Origin: Streptomyces sp. NRRL WC-3618
GTDB lineage: Bacteria; Actinomycetota; Actinomycetes; Streptomycetales; Streptomycetaceae
NCBI RefSeq assembly: GCF_001280005.1
Contig: NZ_LGDW01000489.1
Coordinates: 1 to 64,000, forward strand
Direction of reading: 5' to 3'
DNA length: 64,000 nucleotides
In this document: piece by piece, positions 50,369 through 58,969 of the stretch
Layout: each line of letters begins with the position of its first letter
How positions within the stretch are numbered: position 1 is the first letter of the stretch
Position numbers and translations under genes: made by a program
The notes under the pieces: model-generated
What the model was told of the DNA's origin: nothing
The model's input: the letters and a program-made list of their open reading frames with translations, nothing else
The model's database searches: none

Positions 50369-50381
50369 CTAGCATGGAGGA

Positions 50382-51506
50382 ATGGGCGGTGACCTCGTCA
50401 CGCTGTTCCTGGCCGGCGATGTGATGCTCGGCCGCGGAGTCGACCAGATCCTTCCGCACCCCGGCGATCCGAAGCTCCCGGAGTCGTACATCAAGGACGC
50501 CCGCGCCTATGTGGAGCTGGCCGAGGCGGCGAACGGCGTGATTCCCCTTCCTGTCGACTTCCCCTGGCCCTGGGGCGACGCGCTGGACGTGCTCGCCGCG
50601 GCGGCGCCCGACGTCCGGATCCTCAACCTGGAGACCGCCGTCACGCAGAACGACGAGATCGCGCCTGGCAAAGAGGTCTGTTACCGGATGCACCCGGCCA
50701 ACCTGCCCGGTCTGGCCGCCGCCCGTCCGCACGTCTGCGCCCTGGCCAACAACCATGTGCTGGACTACGGCCGCCGCGGGCTGGAGGAGACCCTCGACGC
50801 CCTGGCGGACGCGGGTCTTCGCTCGGCCGGGGCGGGTCGGGACGCCGACGAGGCCCGGCGTCCCGCGATCGTCCCTGTCACAGGCGGTCGGCGCGTCCTG
50901 GTCTTCTCCATGGGAATGGCCTCCAGCGGCATACCCGGCAGCTGGGCCGCCACGGCACAGCGCAGTGGGGTCGACTTCGTCGCCGAGCCGTCGGACGCCG
51001 CCGCCCGGATCGCCGCCCGGCTGCGTCCAGCCAAGCGGCCGGGCGACATCGTGGTCGTCTCGGTCCACTGGGGCTCCAACTGGGGCTACCTCGTCCCGCG
51101 TGACCAGGTGCGCTTCGGCCATGCGCTCATCGACGGTGGCGCGGACGTCGTGCACGGGCACTCCTCGCACCATCCGCGGCCGTTGGAGTCGTACCGGGGA
51201 AAGCTCATCACCCATGGCTGCGGCGACCTGATCAACGACTACGAGGGCATAGGCGGCCGCGAGGAGTACAGAGACGACCTCCGGCTGCTGTACTTCGTCA
51301 CCGTGGACCCGGACGACGGCAGGTTCCACGACGTGCGCATCGCCCCGATGCGGTCCCGGCGGATGCGGCTGGAGCGCGCGACGGTCGAGGACTCCCAGTG
51401 GGTGCGGGACGTTCTGGGCCGGATCAGCCGGGCCTACGGCTCGCGCGTCGACCGGAACCCGGACAACACCCTCACCGTCCGGCCGTCCCAGGGGCCGCAG
51501 GCGTGA
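50382..51506 (+). CDS. CapA-family (PGA_cap) metallophosphatase-like protein
   Basis: 374 residues. Motifs of the calcineurin-like CapA family are in order: FLAGDVMLGRGVDQ (about 10), NLETAVT (about 86), CALANNHVLDYGRRG (about 121), VSVHWGSNWGY (about 226) and VVHGHSSHHPRPLE (about 252). Related proteins take part in poly-gamma-glutamate capsule synthesis in Bacillus. In Actinobacteria they often stand alone with unknown substrate, and none of the capBC genes are here. No signal peptide is seen. ATG 50382 is the only start before an in-frame TAG, and its GGAGG is only 1 nt away, so initiation may be weak since the IS inserted. Confidence 0.85.
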   Translation: MGGDLVTLFLAGDVMLGRGVDQILPHPGDPKLPESYIKDARAYVELAEAANGVIPLPVDFPWPWGDALDVLAAAAPDVRILNLETAVTQNDEIAPGKEVCYRMHPANLPGLAAARPHVCALANNHVLDYGRRGLEETLDALADAGLRSAGAGRDADEARRPAIVPVTGGRRVLVFSMGMASSGIPGSWAATAQRSGVDFVAEPSDAAARIAARLRPAKRPGDIVVVSVHWGSNWGYLVPRDQVRFGHALIDGGADVVHGHSSHHPRPLESYRGKLITHGCGDLINDYEGIGGREEYRDDLRLLYFVTVDPDDGRFHDVRIAPMRSRRMRLERATVEDSQWVRDVLGRISRAYGSRVDRNPDNTLTVRPSQGPQA

Positions 51507-51702
51507 GCGGGACCATGCACTCGACGGCGAGCGCGGACTGCTCGGCGACGCATATGCCCGGCGCGCCGTTGGCGCGTGTCCAGGACTCACCGGGCTCCGG
51601 GCCTCTGGACCGTCTCCGCAAACGGCCGCCCGGCGCGCACAACGGGCACGCGCACAACGGACAGTCGGGACTCGAGTACCTCACCTCACCCGGGAGGCGA
51701 CC

Positions 51703-53034
51703 ATGCACTTCACAGACCGAACTGACGCGGGCCGGCGACTTGCCGCCCGGCTGAACCACCTCAAAGGTCAAGACCTGGTGGTCGTGGGACTTCCCCGCGG
51801 CGGCGTCCCGGTCGCTGCGCAGATCGCAGAGGCCCTGGGCGCTCCGCTCGACGTCTGCCTCGTACGCAAGCTGGGGGTGCCCTTCCAGCCGGAACTGGCC
51901 ATGGGCGCCATCGGCGAGGAAGGCGTGCGCGTCGTCAATGAACCGGTGGTACGGGGCATGGGTGTGACGGACCGTGATCTGGCGGCAGTGGAGGAACACG
52001 AGCGCGGCGTCCTGGAGCACCGCGCCCGCCGCTATCGGGGCGAGCGGCAGCCGGTCCGGTACGAGGGACGGACGGTTCTGGTGGTGGACGACGGTCTGGC
52101 GACCGGCTCCACGGCACTGGCGGCCTGCCGGATTGCGCGCGCCCGCGGCGCGTCGCGGATCGTGCTGGCGGTTCCCGTGGCGCCGCACGACTGGTCGGCC
52201 CGCCTCGGAGGCGAGGCGGATGAAGGCGTCTGTCTGCACACCCCCCGGCAGTTCCACGCGATCGGTGAGTTCTACGCGGACTTCGGGCAGACGAGCGACG
52301 AGGAGGTCGTCGCCTGCCTGAAGCACAATCGCGCGGCGCACGCCACGTCCGCCGCGCCGGCCGCGGGCAGCGCCTCGGAGCGCGATTCCCTGCCCTTTGA
52401 CAGGTCGGTCCGGATACGGGACGGAGGCGCCGCGCTCGACGGGCGGCTCGCGATGCCCCGCGGTGCCCCCGGGGTCGTCCTCTTCGCCCACGGCAGCGGC
52501 AGCGGCAGGAAGAGCCCACGCAACCGCTTCGTCGCCACCGAGCTGAACCGCGCCGGTCTGGGCACCCTTCTGTTCGATCTGCTCACCGAAGCCGAGGCGG
52601 TGAACCGGGACAACGTGTTCGACACGGCGCTGCTCGCCCGCCGCCTGACCCAGGCGACCGAATGGCTGCGTGAGCAGCCCGACACCCAGGGCATGGAGTT
52701 CGGTTACTTCGGCGCCAGCACAGGCGCCGCCGCCGCGCTGTGGGCTGCGGCGGAGCCCGCGGCGGACGTCACGGCAGTCGTCTCCCGCGGAGGCAGGCCA
52801 GACCTGGCCGGCCCCAGGCTGCCGGAGGTAAAGGCTCCCACGCTGCTCATCGTCGGGGGCCGCGACCACCTGGTGCTGGACCTCAACCGGCAGGCCGCAG
52901 CGCGCCTGAGCTGCGAGCATCAGCTGGCCATCGTCCCCGGTGCCACTCATCTCTTCGAGGAACCCGGCACCCTGGAATCGGTCACCGAGCTGGCCACGGA
53001 CTGGTTCCGCAGGCACCTGGCCGGCCCGCGGTAG
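51703..53034 (+). CDS. Phosphoribosyltransferase-alpha/beta hydrolase fusion
   Basis: 443 residues from ATG 51703 (GGGAGGCGACC site). Residues about 1-215 are a type I phosphoribosyltransferase with the PRPP loop VLVVDDGLATGST (about 122). Residues about 230-443 are a dienelactone-hydrolase-like alpha/beta domain: VLFAHGSGSGR, nucleophile Ser in YFGASTGAAAAL, Asp in VVGGRDHLV and His in GATHLFEEPG. The same fusion is known in Mycobacterium (Rv0571c type, linked to hypoxia response). The substrate pairing is unknown. It stands alone in its direction. Confidence 0.9.
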   Translation: MHFTDRTDAGRRLAARLNHLKGQDLVVVGLPRGGVPVAAQIAEALGAPLDVCLVRKLGVPFQPELAMGAIGEEGVRVVNEPVVRGMGVTDRDLAAVEEHERGVLEHRARRYRGERQPVRYEGRTVLVVDDGLATGSTALAACRIARARGASRIVLAVPVAPHDWSARLGGEADEGVCLHTPRQFHAIGEFYADFGQTSDEEVVACLKHNRAAHATSAAPAAGSASERDSLPFDRSVRIRDGGAALDGRLAMPRGAPGVVLFAHGSGSGRKSPRNRFVATELNRAGLGTLLFDLLTEAEAVNRDNVFDTALLARRLTQATEWLREQPDTQGMEFGYFGASTGAAAALWAAAEPAADVTAVVSRGGRPDLAGPRLPEVKAPTLLIVGGRDHLVLDLNRQAAARLSCEHQLAIVPGATHLFEEPGTLESVTELATDWFRRHLAGPR

Positions 53035-53480
53035 AAGGCCACCGCGGGTGGGTGCCAGGGTGGATCCACAGTGCTTAGCCAGTTGCAGAGTAAGCGGATG
53101 GTCTTTTAGCTGCCGCTATTACGCCCCAGGCGGCGGGCCGTTCGCAGGCCCGCTCGCGTGCCTCGGAGACGACGAGGCCCGACGAACTCACGCGCGCGAA
53201 GAGGGCCTTCGTCGTGGTGGCGCAGGAATGCACCCGGCCCCGGTGACGCCCTTAGCTGAGACGGACACCCGCAATCCGTGCGACCGACTTCGACTCCGAT
53301 TCCGACTCCGGCGTCCACTCACCTTTTGTTTCCTGCTCAACTCGCCCCGCGGGACACGGCCTTGATCAAGGCGAAGCGCACGTCACGCACGTTCCCCGCC
53401 GTTACGGTTGGTTTCGGTTGGTTTCCAGGCCGGGGCTGTGGTCGCCCGGCGGGCGGCGCGTAGGAACGGGGAAGCGCCGG
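53035..53480. other. 446-bp gap before the STAND ATPase relic
   Basis: No gene is supported. The sequence includes short TCCGA direct repeats (53283-53310) and is less GC-rich than its surroundings. No clear terminator is visible. Confidence 0.5.
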
Positions 53481-54612
53481 ATGCTGGAGCTCATATCGCT
53501 GGCGACGGTCACGGCGATGCTGACAACCGTGGGTGCGGGGCTGGGCAACGAGGCGGGCAGGAACGCGGCCCTGATGATCGGCGGGTTGGCCCGTCGGATC
53601 GCGGGGCGAGAGGTTCCGGCTCCGCAGCGGCCCGCCGAATGGGAGGCACTGGCCCAGCTGTTGTACGAAGGAGCGTCGCGCAGTCCGGAGCACGCCCGGG
53701 GGCTGGCCGAGGTGGAGGCGGTGGTCAGCAGGGCGTTGGTCCAGGTGCGTATCCGCACTTCTCCTCAACTGCCCGGCGGCCTGAGGGGATTCGTCGATCG
53801 CGACAAGCAGATGCGGCTGCTTACGCGCGAGGCGTCCCGCAAGTTCGACGGACGTGCTCGAAGGGCGCATCTGTACGGGCCTGAGGGGATGGGCGGCACA
53901 TCCCTGGCTCTGCGCTGGGGCTGGCGCTAGCTGCAGCGGTATCCGGACGGGCAACTGTACGTGGACCTGGCCCGGGTGCCGGATCCCGCCATGGCTCTCC
54001 GGCAAGCCCTTCGCAGCCTCGGGGTGGAATCGGAGGGCATCCCGCCGGGTCTGGAGGAGCGGATGGATCTCTTCCGCCGGCTTGTCGCGGACCGGCGGCT
54101 GCTCATCGTTCTCGACCACGTGCAGACAGCCGCGCAGGCGGCACCTCTGCTCACCTCGGCGCCAGAAGTCTTCACCATCATCGTCGCCCACCGCCGTCTT
54201 CCCCATGCGGACGCCGAACCGATCGAGATGGTGCCGCTGCCCGAGAGCTACGCCGTCGAGCTGCTCACCGAAGTCGCGGGCAAGCGGACCGTGAAGGAAG
54301 CCCGCGCCCGCTCCATACTGCCGCAGGTGCTCGCCCAATGCGGCGGATCTGCTTACGCGTTGAGGACGTTCGCGTCGCTGCTGGAAGCGCGTCTGGGAGA
54401 AGAAGGGACCTCCGCCATGCCCGGGAACGAGCCTGCCTACGCCGCCGCCCAGGAGCAGTACCGCACGCTCGGTCCGACCGCCGCCCGGCTGTACCGGCTC
54501 TCGGCACTGTGGCCGTGGCCGGCGCTCAGCCCGGCCATGGCAGGGACCATGGCCGAGGTCGGGGAGGCCGAGGCGGCCCCTCTGCTCGCCGAACTCGTGG
54601 AAAACCTGATGT
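53481..54612 (+). pseudogene. STAND/NB-ARC-type ATPase with in-frame stop
   Basis: From ATG 53481 (GGGGAAG site) the frame encodes an N-terminal hydrophobic/helical region, GLRGFVDRDKQMRLL, and a P-loop-like GPEGMGGTSLALRW in which the usual GK[ST] is G-T-S. It reaches a TAG at 53928-53930. The same frame continues in good NB-ARC style: YPDGQLYVDLARVPDPAMAL, RRLLIVLDHVQTAAQ (Walker B) and EVFTIIVAHRRLP. It stops resembling the family at about 54612, where it joins an antisense gene fragment. The stop, the odd P-loop and the 3' loss make it a relic of a signalling or defence-type ATPase. Confidence 0.8.
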
Positions 54613-55390
54613 GCGGTCTGTCCGGTCCACACCGTCAGACCGCCTGCCAGACCCGCGGGGTCCTTGCCCAGGGCCAGCCAGGCGTGCAACGCCGAGACGT
54701 ACACGGCCGGGTCGGCTGCCTGCGGGTCCGCGTCGAGACGCAGGAGCGCTCCGTCCCTGGTCCGCACCACACAACTGCCGGCGGCGGTGACGTACGCGGC
54801 GAGTGCGCAGCCCGGGTGGCGTTCCAGCACCTCCGCAGTCCAGTACTCGGGCGGGCCGAGCCTCGGGTCGTCGGGACCTGTTCGGGGTGCGACAGCACCA
54901 GTACGTCCGCGACCGGGGTGCCATCCGCCAACAACCACTCGGGCGAAAGCCCAAAGACGGGCCCGGTCTCCGGTCTTCGGATCTCCGGAGCGTCTTATTA
55001 TATCCCACACCATGTGAAACTATGATCAATTCACCCTGAATGGCGTCGAGTTCGCCCCCGAAACTCGCCGCCAGAGCCAGATCCACCGGGGTATGCAGCG
55101 CCTGATCCCAGGGCAGCACCGGCACACCCACGCGCGTGAGCAACTCGCCCACCCCTGCCTGGAACGGTGAGGAGCCAGCGCAGGTCGCGAGAAGTTGCAC
55201 CCGCAGGTCATCACGGAACAACGGCAGCACATCCAGCAAGCGGGTGGCCGAGGTGACGTTGTGGACGATCAGCAGCACCTTCCGGCAATGCCCGCGAGTT
55301 GCCCAGCCGGTCGATCCACGTCCGACCGGCACGCGGAGCCATCCTGTCGGTCCCTCGGTCACCCAGCCCCCTTGTACTCCGCATGGCGGC
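54613..55390 (-). pseudogene. Frameshifted minus-strand gene, Streptomyces family of unknown function
   Basis: Minus-strand fragments lie in several frames. The first reads KVLLIVHNVTSATRLLDVLP, RDDLRVQLLATCAGSSPFQA, LALAASFGGELDAIQG and IIVSHGVGYNK. The second has GLSPEWLLADGTPVADVLVL, SHPEQ. The third has EYWTAEVLERHPGCALAAYV and VYVSALHAWLALGK. The first two look like one family I recall from Streptomyces (CDP-glycerol/glycosyltransferase-like layout), but I cannot name a function. The third may come from a different gene. An AT-rich patch (54993-55030) sits at the first frame change. Confidence 0.6.
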
Positions 55391-55529
55391 GGCCCCCACG
55401 CATGAGCAGCCACGATAACCAAGCCGGTGAAACCGTATGCAGGGCACCGTCTCCAGTCGACGAGCGCCTCCACGATGGCCCGTTACCTCGTACCCGTGGC
55501 GTCCTGGGTACCCGTCCCGCCTGCGGCGC

Positions 55530-57650
55530 TCAGGGAGAAGGTCTCCTGTTTTCCGGGAGGCCGACGAACTGGGCCAGTAGCAGGGCCACGTCGTCCTGCT
55601 CGATGCCTGGGTCGAGGATGCCCAGGACGCTGTCGCAGGCCGCCTCCAGGGAGGTGTGGGGTTGGGACAGTTGGGAGCAGAGGCGTTTGAGGCCGTCGCT
55701 GATGTCCTGGCCGCGGGTTTCGATGAGGCCGTCGGTGTAGAGGGCGAGCACCGAGCCGTCGCGTACGTCGAACTCCACTTCCTCGAACTTCACACCGCCG
55801 ACGCCCAGCGGCGCCCCGGACGGCATGTCCAGGACTTGGACGCTGCGGCCGCCCTCGGCAGTGGGCTCCGGCTGGATCATCAGGGGCGGTACATGTCCGG
55901 CTCTCGCCATGACGCAGCGCCTGAGGGAGGGGTCGTACACGGCGTAGACGCATGTCGCCATGAGTGCCTCGTCCGGGTCGTGGGCCAGGTCGGTGGCGAT
56001 GTCGTCGATGTGCTGGAGGAGTTGGGCGGGCGGGAGGTCGAGTACGGAGAGGGTGCGTACGGCGGTGCGCAGCAGGCCCATGGTGGCGGCGGCGCGCAGA
56101 CCGTGGCCGGTGACGTCGCCGATGACCAGGGCCACCCGGCCTCCGGCGAGCCGGGTGACGTCGAACCAGTCGCCGCCGGCCTCGTTGCCGGCGCTGCCGG
56201 GGACGTACCGGAAGGCGATGTGTACGCCGGGGGGTTCGGGGATGTGCTGGGGCATGAGCGCGCGCTGGAGCATGAGCGCGCCCGCGCGCTCGCGTGTGTA
56301 GAGGCGGGCGTTGTCCAGTGACGTGCTGGCGCGGTCGGCCAGCTTCATGGCGAAGCCCAGGTCGGCATGGTCGAACGGGGGGCTGTCGTTCGCCCGGTGC
56401 ACCACCAGCAGGCCGAGCACCACGCCTCCCGCGCGCAGCGGCAGCATCATCGTCGAGTGGACGCCCAGCTCCCGCGCGGCCCGGCTCCTGGGGTCGCCCG
56501 GGTAGGTGGCGGACCGCAACCGCTCGGGGGAGTCGAGGAGTTGGGGGACGCCGCTGCTCAGCGCCTCGCCGGCGGCCGAGTCCTCCGCGACGTTGATCGG
56601 CTGGCCCAGGCGCAGCATTCGCTCGACCGTGGGATTGTGCTGCGTCCAGGCGACGCCCAACTGGATGAGGGGGGTGCGGTGGGTGGGTGCATGCTGGGGA
56701 AGTTCACCGTCGGTGACCACTGACTCGAGCAGGACGACCCCCGCGTAGTCGCTGAACCCGGGGGCGAGTGTGCCGGCCAGGCGCTCGGCGATCATGGGGA
56801 TGTCGAGCAGGTCGGCGACGCGTGATCCGACCTCGTTGAGCAGCGAGAGACGCTGGCGGACGAGTTCGTTCTCGCCGGCGGTCCGGTGGCGTTCCGTGAC
56901 GTCCGTGAGGGTGCAGGCGACGCCGATCACCCGGTGTTCCGTATCCTCCAGGCGGTTGCAGGACACGGAGCAGAACCCCTCCCCGCCCGGTCCCGGCAAG
57001 GTCACGTCGGTCAGGGAGCGGCCGGTTCTGAGCACCTGGCGTTGCAGGTCGAGGAGCAGATGGCCGGCGGGCTCGTCGATCACCTCGTCCACGCTGTGGC
57101 CCAGGTGGTCCGCGAGTGGGCGGTGGTCGAGCCGGGCCAGTGCCTTGTTGGCCCTGACGCACCTCAGCTCGTTGTCGAAGATCGCGACGCCCAGCGGGGA
57201 CGATTCCAGGAACGACTCCAGCGCGGCCGAGTCGGCCGCCTTCCGGCCCGGCCGACTCGTCTCGGTGAGTGACGCGTGGACGAACGCTCTGCCGTCCTCG
57301 TCGAGGAGGCGGGACGAGCGCACCTGGACCCGGACGGGCCGGCCGTCCCGGTGCCGCAGGGGCAGGAGGCCGTTCCAGCACTCGCGGCTCAGCAGCCCGG
57401 TGAGGATGGCGGAGCGGGCTTTCGGGTGAACGCTCCTGGGGTCCATGAGGTGGCCGAAGCCGCGGCCCAGGACATGTTTGCCCGTCCAGCCCAGCATGTC
57501 CTGGGCCGACCGGCTCCACAGTCTGATGCGGCCGGTGGCGTCCAGGACGACGACCACGGTGTCCGGTGCGAAGGCCGTGGGATCCGGCACGCCGCGAGAG
57601 TGGCCCGGGTCGCCCTCCGCTACGTCGGAGGCATGCGATGGGAAGGTCAC
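55530..57650 (-). CDS. PAS-PAS-GAF-SpoIIE PP2C phosphatase
   Basis: 706 residues from GTG 57650 (GGAGGGAGGTGACG site). Two PAS domains (about 27-130, VVVVLDATGRIRLWSRSAQD, and about 145-262), a GAF domain (about 270-450) and a C-terminal SpoIIE-type serine phosphatase (about 470-700) with EAGGDWFDVT, VIGDVTGHGLRAA, ALYTDGLIETRG and QDDVALLLAQF. All acidic metal ligands are present. These enzymes dephosphorylate STAS anti-anti-sigma factors such as BldG. There is no HATPase domain, unlike the paralogue at 58970. It diverges from the ROK gene across a palindrome. Confidence 0.92.
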   Translation of the reverse strand: MTFPSHASDVAEGDPGHSRGVPDPTAFAPDTVVVVLDATGRIRLWSRSAQDMLGWTGKHVLGRGFGHLMDPRSVHPKARSAILTGLLSRECWNGLLPLRHRDGRPVRVQVRSSRLLDEDGRAFVHASLTETSRPGRKAADSAALESFLESSPLGVAIFDNELRCVRANKALARLDHRPLADHLGHSVDEVIDEPAGHLLLDLQRQVLRTGRSLTDVTLPGPGGEGFCSVSCNRLEDTEHRVIGVACTLTDVTERHRTAGENELVRQRLSLLNEVGSRVADLLDIPMIAERLAGTLAPGFSDYAGVVLLESVVTDGELPQHAPTHRTPLIQLGVAWTQHNPTVERMLRLGQPINVAEDSAAGEALSSGVPQLLDSPERLRSATYPGDPRSRAARELGVHSTMMLPLRAGGVVLGLLVVHRANDSPPFDHADLGFAMKLADRASTSLDNARLYTRERAGALMLQRALMPQHIPEPPGVHIAFRYVPGSAGNEAGGDWFDVTRLAGGRVALVIGDVTGHGLRAAATMGLLRTAVRTLSVLDLPPAQLLQHIDDIATDLAHDPDEALMATCVYAVYDPSLRRCVMARAGHVPPLMIQPEPTAEGGRSVQVLDMPSGAPLGVGGVKFEEVEFDVRDGSVLALYTDGLIETRGQDISDGLKRLCSQLSQPHTSLEAACDSVLGILDPGIEQDDVALLLAQFVGLPENRRPSP

Positions 57651-57691
57651 CCGTCACCTCCCTCCCCGGAATTTCGGGCGCGTGTCTGATT

Positions 57692-57713
57692 ATTAACCCA
57701 TATGGTGGGTAAT
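57692..57713. promoter_or_regulatory. 22-bp near-palindrome in an AT-rich divergent promoter region
   Basis: Arms ATTAACCCA and TGGGTAAT meet around a central CATATG-like core, in a rare AT-rich stretch of the region. It lies 42 bp upstream of the SpoIIE-type gene start and 98 bp before the ROK gene, so it could be the shared operator or core promoter of both. Confidence 0.55.
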
Positions 57714-57811
57714 GATAAAAAGATCCGGGGCTGGTGGCCGCCACAGCCTTGCCGTCCGAGGCCGGTCCGCCGACGGTGAGGCGCCGGTGGGGGCAGAGAG
57801 GGGAGCCCGTC

Positions 57812-58786
57812 GTGAAGCGCTTGCTCGGCGTCGAGATGGGTGTCGACGAGTTGAGGTGGGCGCTGATCGTGGGGGACTCGGTCGAAGCGAAGGGCAGCGC
57901 CGGAACCCCTCGGGCGGGGCTGCTGCACGCCATCGACGCCGTGGCCCGGACGGCCCGGGAACACCGTGCGGACCGGCTCGGAGTGGCGGTCCCCGGGGAT
58001 CTGAACCGCGAGAGCGGGCTCGTCGGAGCGGGCAGTATGAACCTTGTCGGTCCCTGGGCCGGATACCCGCTGCGGGACGAGCTGGCGTACCGGGTCGGAT
58101 GCCCGACGGAGATTCTCAACGACGCGCGCGCGTTCGGGCACGGCGAGCTCGTGCTGGGCGCGGCGAAGGGTCTGGAGAACGTCATTTTCATCATGCTGCA
58201 CAGGGGCGGCGTGGGCGGTGCCTACGCGTTCCAGGGGCGGATCCTGGCGAGTGCGGACGACCGCGTCGGCGAGTTCGGCCACATCACCGTGGAGCCCGAC
58301 GGCGCCCACTGTCCGGGCTGCGGTGGCCGGGGATGCCTGGAGACCTTCGCCAGCGGCCAGGCCATCGTCCGCCGGTTCCGGGCCCGCTCCAGCTGGAGTC
58401 CGTCCGGGGTGGCCGCGGTGACCGAGGCCGCCGAGGACGGCGACCGTACCGCCGTGGACGTGCTCACGGAGAGCGGACGTGCTGTGGGCATCGTGCTGAA
58501 CAGCCTGGCCGCCGCCTTTCCCACCCAGGCGGCGGTGGTGGGCGGCGACATCGCGTCCGCCGCGCTGCCCTGGATGTCGGACGTGATCAGGGCCAGGCTC
58601 GCCGAACGTCCGGCCTCCACTCTGCAGCCGGACCTCCTGCCCGCCTCGCTCGGCGTCTGGGCGCCGGCGCTCGGGGCCGCTCTGACCGTCGCCGTCCCGA
58701 ACGACTCGGCGCGCGACGCGGTCGAGGAGGCGGTCCAGGGGAACCCGGTCGAGGAGGCGGTCCAGGGGAAAGTGAGCGAAGGGTGA
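57812..58786 (+). CDS. ROK-family protein with degenerate phosphate loop
   Basis: 324 residues from GTG 57812 (GGGAGCC site). The ROK zinc motif is intact: GEFGHITVEPDGAHCPGCGG, RGCLE (His plus three Cys). The catalytic-type Asp is in LNDARAFGHGE (about 106). The usual N-terminal D-x-G-G-T ATP loop is instead GVEMGVDELRWAL, without G-G-T, so sugar phosphorylation is doubtful. The second phosphate motif is HRGGVGGAYAFQG. It lacks an HTH, so it is not a ROK repressor. The C-terminus contains a duplicated 9-residue unit (VEEAVQGNP / VEEAVQGKV). Placed between two SpoIIE phosphatases, it may be a sugar sensor. Confidence 0.82.
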   Translation: MKRLLGVEMGVDELRWALIVGDSVEAKGSAGTPRAGLLHAIDAVARTAREHRADRLGVAVPGDLNRESGLVGAGSMNLVGPWAGYPLRDELAYRVGCPTEILNDARAFGHGELVLGAAKGLENVIFIMLHRGGVGGAYAFQGRILASADDRVGEFGHITVEPDGAHCPGCGGRGCLETFASGQAIVRRFRARSSWSPSGVAAVTEAAEDGDRTAVDVLTESGRAVGIVLNSLAAAFPTQAAVVGGDIASAALPWMSDVIRARLAERPASTLQPDLLPASLGVWAPALGAALTVAVPNDSARDAVEEAVQGNPVEEAVQGKVSEG

Positions 58787-58969
58787 GTCCTGGGCCGCGC
58801 CGTCGGCCGCCGCCCGCCGGGAAGCGGGGCGACACGACCGGCGTCATCCGAAGATGTGTGCTTCCCCGCGGCGACCCGGGCCGGAAGGGCGGGCGCCGGG
58901 ACGAATCGGTTCCGCGTGCGGAACACCGTCGAGCACCGTCGCACATACCCGGCGGCGAGGTGAGTGACC

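Noticed and set aside
50382..53034. Capsule (poly-gamma-glutamate) operon
   Set aside because: Only a CapA-like protein is present; no ligase or capBC partners, and the neighbour is an unrelated fusion enzyme.
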